Below are positions 55,999-64,000 of a stretch of DNA of 64,000 nt, in pieces. The DNA is taken from contig CM044877.1 of assembly GCA_024500155.1 (NCBI GenBank), positions 72,372,001 through 72,436,000 of the forward strand, given 5' to 3'. This DNA is from Chenopodium formosanum (Eukaryota > Streptophyta > Magnoliopsida > Caryophyllales > Amaranthaceae). The notes under the pieces were generated by a model. It had not been told where the DNA came from. It saw only the letters and a list, made by a program, of their open reading frames with translations, and ran no database searches. Each line of letters opens with the position of its first letter. Within the stretch, counting starts at the first letter, position 1. The position numbers and the translations under genes are program-made.

Positions 55999-57986
55999 TG
56001 TAGACACCCATTTGTGTCTCCCCAAAACCAAACCCAGTGATGAGTGCCTTTCACGTCGAATCATAATCGAATGAAACGAAAGTGTGGAAAGGTCTAGTGT
56101 TGCGGAAAGTTTTATTTCTTTTCTTTTCTCCTTGTTTTGGAAAACTTTATTTTAAGAAAATAGCTAATCCAGTTTGGTTGGTCCATGATATGGGTCCAAT
56201 AGTGGTGTAGTTTGATGGGGCTTGCAAAAACCTTTCCAACGATATATTATAAGCCCAATTCCGATGAATATTGAGGAAGTTATGGCCAATTTACTAAACT
56301 AGGCCCGGTTTGAGCTTTATGTACGGCCCAATGATCTAGGGGAGGGCCTAATATGATTTATCATTCCTAATGCAATTAGGAATGGTTTTAGTCTTCTAGA
56401 ATATTCAAGAAGGTTCTTTTCATTCCTAATTCAATTAGGACTTTTCAGAGTTTTAATTAAGATCAAATAGCATTTTCGAAGAAATTATATTATTTTATCT
56501 TCCAATACAATAAACTTATTAGATTTTCGAAAACGCGTTGGAATTAAGACTGGCGTCCAACCCAGGCCTTGGCGCCTGGAGCCAGGCTTGGCGCCAGACG
56601 CTAGCCATTGGCGCCTGCCGCTAGCCACTGGTGCCTGGCGCCAGTTAGCCAGGGTTGGCGCCAATACTGTTTTGCGATCGTCAGACTCTGTTTTGTTAAA
56701 TTATCTTTTTTGGCTGATTTTCTCTATAAATATCGTATCAAAAACTCCGTTTTCATTCACCAACATTCACCAATTCTTCTCATTCTTAAGTTTTCATCAA
56801 CTCTCTTGATTCACAAGTTAACATTCACCAATTCTCCTCATTCTTGAGTATTCATCTACAATTTATTCTCTCTCTTTTCTAAACTTTGGTTTTCATACAA
56901 AATTCCGCATTCACAAGATCTATAAACACCTAGCAATATTCAAAGTTGCCCTCGCCCTAGACGTGAAAGGTTTTTTAATTTCTGAGGGTTTGGTCTCAAA
57001 TCTCTATTTCAACTATTTAATTTAATTGCTTTGATTATTATTTTTCCTTGAAGTTACTAACGCGTGTATTTTGTTATTAGAAAGAGGTACGAGGCATCCA
57101 AGTAAGTACTTAAAGGTTTTAATTGATATAATGATGTAGACATCATGCTTAGATTGTTATTTTGATTCCTAGTGTCATGTCTAGGGTATTTTTAATATCA
57201 AGTATGATTAAACGTACGATGCTTCCTATGTTCTTTCTAATATTTATTGATGTTAGTATCATGTTAGGGTTAAAGATTTGATTTTTATTGTTTAGTGACA
57301 TGCTAGGGTTTGTTATTAATCTTGTTAGTATCATGCCTAGGATCTTGCTATTTTTATTATGCTTTAATAGTAACATGAACATGATTATGATTATGATTAT
57401 AATTTTATGATGATTATTATTATTGTTCATGATTATTATTGATTATGTTGCTTGATATGTATTATATTTTAAATTGTTATTGCTTGATCACCTTTTATGC
57501 ATGTTTAAAGGGAATTGGTACTTGTAATCATGCTTGATAAGATACTTAATAATCTTGTTAAGGTTAATTGTGATTATAATTCAAGTGATCGCCAATAATA
57601 GTTTATTTGTGCATTAAATTCAACCAACATAGATTAAACAGGTTTAGGGTTAATCCTATTGATTGCATGTTAATCAGAAAGCGCACATGAATACGATCAG
57701 AATAAAGTAGAGGCCTATTATTAGGGCAGGTTCAATCTCTTTTAGGTTGGATTTGTACCATCATCCCTGAACCCTTATTTGGTTCATGACCTTATGGAGT
57801 TGACGATCTCTTGGATCGTTAAGGGGTGTAACCTTCACCTTGTGAACGGTTTACAAGTTCCTTAAAAACTTGTTGGCGACTCTTTTGCTCTATCTTCTTC
57901 CCTTTTGGACGCCACCGTACTTTAGTGTATGATCACAGTGGGGTTCAGGCTAGTGGGATTTTTAAGGCTTAAAACTATTCCCTACA
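55999..57986 (+). repeat. 3' LTR of element A
   Basis: 1988 bp, TGTAGACACCC to CCCTACA, colinear with the 5' LTR. It keeps the GGCGCC cluster (56552-56663) and TATAAATA (56725-56732). Confidence 0.95.
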
Positions 57987-57991
57987 CTTCC

Positions 57992-59176
57992 TGATTGAAT
58001 TTTTTCTCACTTTTCTGAAACCCATATGTGTTCTATATATGGACATAACCCTCTGGGAATTCATGCTCCATCTACCTGATTGAACGCTCTGTGCAACAAA
58101 GGGTACATCCGAGAATGTTGAATTCACCAAACCATGGAAGCGAGTTTTTTCTAAAGCTCGCGGTGTCCCATCCACTCGCGCCAACCCTTCACGGTTAGGC
58201 TTCCGCGCGGTGTATTCGGACAATTAACCATGGACCCTCTATTGACTAAACCATATCCCGAACTTTAGAGAACTAGAGCCATAATTAGGTTGCAAACTCA
58301 TTGCATCATATTGTGCCTACTTGACTAATTATGCATTATTTGTTGTGCATACATTTTATGTTTCTCTTAACCGTTTGTTTGACTTGTGTTGAGATTAAAT
58401 AAATTAATGACTTAAAGAACTTTGCCTAATTAATTAATTAATTAATTAATTTGAGTCAATAAAGTCTAATATTTTAATCAGAATTGACCTAGTACGACTT
58501 TAGGCATACCCCAGTTGATTAACAACATCGAAAACAGTCTCAGATTGAAGCTCCACCATTGGCGCCAAAATCTAAGATGTAGTTCCACCTTGTGGAGTGT
58601 GGCGCCTGGCGAAAGTTTTGTCGTCTGGCGCCAAGCTACACAGTGCGACTCCAGTCCTGTCGCTTTGCCAACAGTTTGGATTATTGGTCGAGTCATCACC
58701 CAGTGTCTAATTAACCAGTTTACTAATTAATTCGGTTAATTTTCGCTGTCAATAGTACTTGGTTAAGTCATTAATTGAGTCTAGTCACATGGTCATGACA
58801 CGAGTCTTAACATGTCACCTACACTCACTAGTCTTAGCACACACTTTGAGTACACAACACCATGACCATGTCTTAGGTCTATGCATGAGTCGGTTTTTTC
58901 CGTCATTTGAGTTGGGGGGTACATTCTATTCCTAATTCTTCATATCCCTCCATCTCCATCATTTTTCTTCACATTCTATTCCAATATTTCTTCACTTCCT
59001 CCATCCATCGCATGTTGAATAGAGTTTGAGTCAAATAATTAACAATAAATATCCCCAATTTCCTTTTCCACAGTACTTGGACGAGGAGAGAAGGGCGATT
59101 AATCAAGGACAACCTCTTTATTCAAGTCTCACTTTTCGATAAACCAATTCGTTAAAAGAGGTAGGCTAAAAAGATA
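57992..59176 (+). other. Leader of B, right of the A insertion
   Basis: It continues the leader interrupted at 38793. Joined, it matches 41281-42471 of A in order. It contains a degenerate GGCGCC cluster (58557-58645) and an (ATTA)n tract (58426-58450). Confidence 0.75.
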
Positions 59177-60297
59177 ATGGCAACTCAAGAAGAAGTCAAT
59201 GAGCTTAGGAACCAACTGGTTACCGTGACTGAGACACTGAAGCTACTCACACTCAAGATCGATGATCCCGTGAAGCAACAACAAATGAACCTCATGCAAG
59301 AAAGTTTGAGAAAGCTATCTAGTGACTATAAATTTCAGGGCATGAGTTCACAAGGGGTCTCGCTGGACAAGGAACTTCTTCCGCATAAGTTCAACGCCAC
59401 TGACATCCCTAAATTCAAGGCAACAGATAACCCTTACTTCCATCTAAGAGCTTTCGAAACTATAATGAACATTAAGGGTATCGATAAGAAGGTTTTCCCC
59501 TCTCTGTTCCCACTATCTCTTGAAACCGTTTGCCAACAATGGTTCTTCTCCCTTGTCAAGGAGAAAACCTCTACCTGGGAATCGATTGTAAACGCTTTCG
59601 TTGATAGATACAAGTGCAATATTCAAGTTGAAACCGATCATAGACAACTTGAGATGCTAAGACAAAAAGAGAATGAAGGCTTTACTTCTTTCTTTAATAA
59701 ATGGAGGGAAACTTCCGCCAAGATGATTGAGGTCCCCACCGAAAAGGAGTCTGTGAGGATGTTTATCAAGAATCTCCAAGAAAAGTATTCTAAGCACTTA
59801 AAATATCAACACACTTGAATACATTCAAGGCCGTTTATGACATCGGAATTGAAATCGAAGACGACCTCGCAAAGCAAAAGGCTACTAACAATAGTAACCA
59901 CGGTGGCTGGAAAGGAAAGAAGAACGACAATCCTTCTTCTTCTGAAAATGCCCACTCTAGTAATAATGTTAGTACCTTTGACCATAATGGTGTCTTAGCC
60001 ATGGAAAGTCAAGGATCTAAAAGGAAACCCAGGCGAGAGTTCACACCCATTGGAACGACCTACGATGCTGCTTTCGATCGTCTTTATGATCGAGGATTAA
60101 TCAAACCTATTGGCCCTACCGAGGATCCAACACTAGAAAATCGATCTTCGAGATGGAATCCAAACTCCTATTGCAAGTACCATCGAGGGTGCGATCATAC
60201 TACTGATGAATGCTACAAGTTTCAAAACCTCATTCAAGATCTCATAGAGGCAAATAAGATCCCATTGCCTCTAGCTAGCGAGAAGACTGGATGATGT
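59177..60297 (+). pseudogene. gag: Gag gene of element B, broken by a frameshift/stop
   Basis: It begins MATQEEVNELRNQLVTVTET and follows the gag of A throughout, with the core NPYFHLRAFETIMNIKG and ETSAKMIEVPTEKESVRMF. At 59813-59818 the frame meets TGA. The homologous remainder continues in another phase from 59815 (TFKAVYDIGIEIEDDL, then a zinc knuckle CKYHRGCDHTTDEC near 60174) to a TGA at 60292-60294. A single small indel explains the break. No protease, RT or integrase follows, and the next sequence is non-coding and shared with C. It would supply nucleocapsid function if intact. Now it is probably inactive. Confidence 0.85.
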
Positions 60298-61254
60298 CGG
60301 AGCAAACATTACAAGACAGAGGCGAGCTTCAACAACAAGATTTCATGACCTCCTTTTCTATTTCTTTTTCATTTTTTCCTTTCCCCAATAAGTCTAGCAT
60401 AGGCACCTTTTTTATTCTCCTTAGATTTATTTTTGTAGGATCATTATATATTTTTCTTTTAATAAAAATGAGCATTTATTTCCTTATATATGATCATTTC
60501 ATTATATCGCATTAAAAAATAAATAAATAAAATAAAAATAAATAAAAATCCTTGTCGAATTAAGCACAAGGTATACCAATGATTTGAGGCACCCCTTGTA
60601 GCCACATCATATTCTTTCACTTTTCAATTTTACAATCCTTTCTTCATAAACCACTTTGAGCCTCGTCTAACGATAGACCCTTCATTTTTTCAACCTACGT
60701 CTTCCTAACATTGGGATGGGATGGTGTGTAACTTATGCAATTCTAAAGAAGGCTTGAGCAAATTCAAAAAAATTAAAATAGCAAAAATAAGCAAAAGCAA
60801 AAAAATAAATAAAAGTGTACAAAAGGGCAAGTGTTCCAATGTCTTTGATATGAAAATGTCTTTGATAAGAACATGTCTCAGATTGCGTCTCTTATCGAGT
60901 GCTCGGTACCGTGCTTGAGAAACATAAATGCCAAGTGAGTGATAGAACGCATGATCGGGATTGCCCACACTTGTAAAAATAAAATAGATGCTAAAGCAAA
61001 AGATAAAAGTGAGCTAAAAAAAGAGTAGAAACTCAAGCATAAAAATATAAAGATTCAAAAGCGAGGTTGCACACCTTGGGGGCTTATCTAGGGTCTTGAG
61101 CCTTTATCCCCTTCTTCTTCAGCCTTTAGCCTAACCGCATTACAACCCTTAAAAGACCTTTTTGAGGTATACACACTTTTGCGAGGTTCGACTAGAGCTA
61201 CGTTCGGCCTGATTCCTAACGGATACGTAGGCAACCTCACATCGAGGTGCGGCC
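60298..61254 (+). other. Non-coding region of B shared with C, ending in the post-pol motif
   Basis: 60298-60540 is AT-rich. 60545-61254 matches 88-763 phrase by phrase (ACCAATGA.TTGAGGCACC, GAGCCTCGTCTAACG, AAGTGTTCCAATGTCTTTGATATGA, GAGTGCTCGGTACCGTGC, GGGTCTTGAGCC). It has no long frame. Element A lacks it. It ends with the post-pol motif at 61194-61254. Confidence 0.65.
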
Positions 61255-61271
61255 GTAATAAACATGCATTC

Positions 61272-62878
61272 TGATGAATCACATTTATATAGGATTTATA
61301 GGCACGTTTATGCTAAGTTTATAGTTGCTTTTTACGTCTTTTAGTCGCTTTTTAGGTCGTAAAAACATAAATTGTTTGTTTTGTACTTTATTACGCTCCG
61401 TTTGTGTTTTTCTTAATGTTTCAGGTGATTTGATAGACATTTGGACGCTTTCATAGTGTTTGGAGTTGATTCGGATGATATTTGGATGGAAGGCGATGAA
61501 TTGAGTTTATTAATTGGAGATCCCATGTTCATGGATGTTGATTTTGAGATTTATATGCATGATGAATGGATATAGCATTCACAAGGGTCGATATGTACTT
61601 TACTGAAATGAATTTGAGTTAGAAACGAAGTTAAACGATGTTTTACAAAGTGGCAAAACTGACCTTTGTCCACTCTTTTGATCATAACTTGAGTTCAACT
61701 GATCGGATTGAAGTGATTCAAGTTGCATTAGAAACTAGACGTAAAGAGCTTTCCAATTATAGGTTACACTCCCCGAGAAGCTTCCTAGAACAGAAGTTAT
61801 GAGCATTTGAATCCAGACGTTGCAGTCAGCCACCCGCGGGATCTTGCTGCAGGTCTGTCCCGCGCCCACTCGAAGGCTGTTGCCGCCACTGCCAGGGCGT
61901 GGGAACCACCCTGGGGCCGCGGGTTCTGACAAGCAGCCAAAGCAGCCACATGTAGCTCGTGTTCTTGACTTCTCTTGCGGTTTTATACCACGTAATCTTC
62001 TATCATCCAATAATAATTCAACTTATGTATTTATTATTTTCTTATTTCTTTTCTTTATTTATTTTTAGATTAGTTTTAGGTTAATATAAATACTCAAGGG
62101 ATAAATATTTTCCCTTAGGCCTTTTATTACTTTTTATTTTACGTTCTTTTTAGTTTTCTCTCTTGAACCCTAGTTTCTCATGGCATCTCCATGGATTCTT
62201 CCATGGATGATTCTTGGGTTTACTATTTTAATTCATTGAGGTATTTTATTTCTATTTTCTTGCTTTTTATTATGTTTTATTCCTTAGGTCTAGTTTTATT
62301 TATTTATTTCATGCTAGAGTAGTTTTATTTCTAGGGTTTGGGAATCCATGTTTATATTATGAATCTTGATTGATAATTTTAATATTTTGATTATTCATAT
62401 CTCTAATTGATAGTGTTTTTATTGATAATCTTGCAACCTGATCAATTGTATGATTAATTCATGTTAATAAGAGTTTGAATCGAAAGATCTTACTTTTAGA
62501 GGCTTACCTACAATTAGCAATTCTATTTATGTTAGCGACCGAACTACATATGTTAAATTGAGAGCGTTAAGACCCGACCGTAGGCTTAGCAATTGCTCTA
62601 GATAATTGATTGATTGAATTGTTATTGATGCTTGATAGATTTAGAACTATAAACATGGTGAACCATAACCCTAGGTCTTTTTATTAATTGTTTTATTTCT
62701 TTTTTTTTTTAATTTAGACTACTTTTCTATCTGAATTTCGTAACATAGGTTAGTTTCTCCAATTTCTTAGAGGTTAGATTAATACCATCTCCCTGTGGAT
62801 TCTACCCTACTTACCCTACTACATTGTTAGTTGGTTTTATTAGGAATTTATTTTTTACAGGTGTACGACAACCTATCA
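61272..62878 (+). repeat. Foreign LTR (Athila/Tat-type with tRNA-Asp-like PBS stub) inside B
   Basis: TGATGAATCACATTTATATAGG at 61272 to ..CGACAACCTATCA at 62878, followed by AATTTTGGCG, the first bases of the TTTTGGCGCCGTTGCC-type PBS known from Athila-like elements. The interior has TATAAATA (62085-62092). B resumes at about 62889 (TTCATATTCACATTCAC). The PBS stub shows it is not a clean solo LTR: the rest of the element was deleted. About 17 bases of unclear origin lie at 61255-61271. Confidence 0.6.
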
Positions 62879-62888
62879 AATTTTGGCG

Positions 62889-64000
62889 TTCATATTCACA
62901 TTCACATTCACACATCATGGTCATATCAAGGGATCTCCAATGCTCATCCCTATTCATGTAGAGCTAGACTTGGGGGCTTGATCCCTACATCATTAGCTTA
63001 CCTAGCCTAAGAGTCACCATCATTTGACTCTTCTTGAGATAATATTTTCCCACACACTTAGCTCTTGTGGCCTAGCTTTAGTATCACTTTCACACACTGC
63101 ACAGATACATAACCAAATATACATTCTCTAAGGAACCCTTTGTCATGAAATCTTAACATAACGATGAAGCATGCCTTGTCATATCAACATCACTCATCAA
63201 TCATAATTGTCATTGCATCACGAAGTATGAAGTGCTTAGCCTCCGTGCCTAAGTTACCCTAATACTTTCATTGAGTCAACAGTTGAGATAGCCTAGGATA
63301 GATTAATCCTTGCACCTTGAGAGATAGTATCAAATGACATTTGACTAAGCTCATTCAATATGCATCTTCATACTTCGGTTCTTTTTTTTTCGCGTCTTTC
63401 TTTTTCGGGAGAAAGTCGGTACCCTCCACAAAAATGACGGAAATTTTTTGCTTTTTTTTCATTTTTGAGTCGCACAATAATAATACAATGCACACACGGG
63501 TCACGAGTCACACGTGTCATTTTACTTTGAGTCGATTCAACCTCGAGTCAATCACAGCGAGTCAAAATTATGCCTTAAGTCGTGTCAAGTCGATGAGTCA
63601 AGCAACGCTAAGCCTTAGGTCAACCCTAAGATAATTAAAGAGATTGGCAAAGTTCTATAGTCAAAATAAATACAGGTGCAGCAGAATAGGGAAGACCCTA
63701 CTCCAATTCTTGGCGCCAGAGACATTCCAGCAGCGACAGAACAGCAATTTCGGGTTCCTTGGTACACCAGTTAGCCCCTATAAGCAATTTGACATGATTA
63801 AGTAGTCGGTTTGATTACAATTGCAATAAGTGATCGACCTGATGAAAGATCGTCTCACTTAGCTTAAAGCGCCTAATCACGGAAACACCGACATACTGGT
63901 TTTAGCGGAAGCAAAGTTCAAGCGAGCTTTAGGGATCGACAAGCGTTGGCCTTTGGTAATTTTCTTCGGAATATTATCGCAACAATTGAGGATGACTTCA
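62889..64000 (+). other. 3' non-coding region of B
   Basis: Matches 764-1625 of C in order (TATCAATGGTC-like phrases, GAGCTAGACTTGGGGGCTTGA, TTAGCTTACC.AGCCT, TTTCTTTTTCGGGAGAAAGTCGGTACCCTCCA), then 55150-55480 of A (GTTAGCCCCTATAAGCAATTTGACATG). One GGCGCCAG word remains at 63712. The reading frame at 63341-63634 is not a gene. Confidence 0.65.

Larger units (their letters stand above)
38794..57986 (+). mobile_element. Element A: complete 19.2 kb Tat/Ogre-like Ty3/gypsy retrotransposon
   Basis: Order: 5' LTR (38794-40790), PBS (40796), GC-palindrome-rich leader, gag, protease, RT, RNase H, archaeal-type RNase H, integrase (ends 49288), two antisense genes (49814-51320, 52006-54350), polypurine tract, 3' LTR (55999-57986). 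Both LTRs start TGTAGACACCC and end CCCTACA. The 5 bp duplication CTTCC flanks the element exactly (38789-38793 and 57987-57991). In the first about 380 bp the LTRs show roughly ten differences by eye, so insertion is fairly recent. It sits in the leader of related element B. Coding lesions (pol-frame stops, integrase deletion, antisense-gene lesions) suggest it needed helper proteins or decayed after insertion. Confidence 0.93.
36329..64000 (+). mobile_element. Element B: gag-only Tat-like LTR element, entered by A, extends past window
   Basis: 5' LTR 36329-38298 (TGTAGACAG..CCCTACA), PBS at 38304, leader to 38793, interruption by A, leader again from 57992, a broken gag-like gene (59177-60297), a conserved non-coding region shared with C (60540-61254), a foreign LTR (61272-62878) and 3' sequence to the window end. 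The last 40 bases correspond to about 55440 of A, so the 3' LTR should start roughly 550 bp beyond the window. AAAGG (36324-36328) is the presumed target copy. No protease, RT, RNase H or integrase is present. Confidence 0.75.

Noticed and set aside
60291..60515. Frame following the gag of B, possibly a small envelope-like or membrane protein
   Set aside because: Phe/Ile/Leu content comes from T-rich DNA, it starts at the gag stop, and it is not kept in C.

Overview
This is plant nuclear DNA from a repeat-rich, probably pericentromeric or intergenic, region of a flowering plant. The evidence is Tat/Ogre-type Ty3/gypsy LTR retrotransposons with archaeal-type RNase H, plant-mobile-domain genes, CACTA and hAT elements, Stowaway/Tourist-like MITEs, and intron-split fragments of plant-type methionine aminopeptidase 1 and a rhomboid protease. 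I cannot name the species. I see no intact host gene and no rRNA or tRNA gene. Almost everything is transposon-derived.

Layout. 1-4482: 3' part of a Tat-like element (C), with tandem repeats, polypurine tract and 3' LTR. 4483-10053: AT-rich DNA holding a small MITE and a 1.8 kb hAT-type element with internal hairpins. 10054-16049: minus-strand Tat-like remnant (H), interrupted by a CACTA-like insertion that itself carries a second CACTA element. 16050-29058: mosaic with a hAT-like end, a possible Helitron terminus, two arrays of a CT-rich CTTAAGTGATCTTTC repeat, decayed exon-like fragments on the minus strand (rhomboid, methionine aminopeptidase 1, others unrecognised) and a small hAT with a perfect 8 bp target duplication. 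29059-31608: LTR fragment and unassigned repeat-like DNA.

31609-64000 is a nest of LTR elements: E is entered by F, F by G, G by D, D by B, and B by A. D also carries a CACTA element and a MITE. B (36329 to beyond the window end) has a gag-like gene but no recognisable pol. A (38794-57986, about 19.2 kb) is a structurally complete element with TG..CA LTRs of about 2 kb, a CTTCC target duplication, primer binding site, gag, protease, reverse transcriptase, two RNase H regions, integrase and polypurine tract.

The most interesting biology is in A. Downstream of integrase, on the opposite strand, lie two intron-containing genes of the DUF7745/plant-mobile-domain group (about 49814-51320 and 52006-54350). 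Clusters of GGCGCC-centred palindromes lie just upstream of the LTR TATA box, upstream of each antisense gene, and in the gag leader. This looks like one cis-regulatory code reused by sense and antisense units. Related elements C and H have clusters of different GC-rich palindromes; in C the cluster is also immediately before the TATA box. A is nevertheless damaged: the integrase has lost the segment expected to hold the catalytic glutamate, the pol frame holds three stops, and each antisense gene carries at least one lesion.
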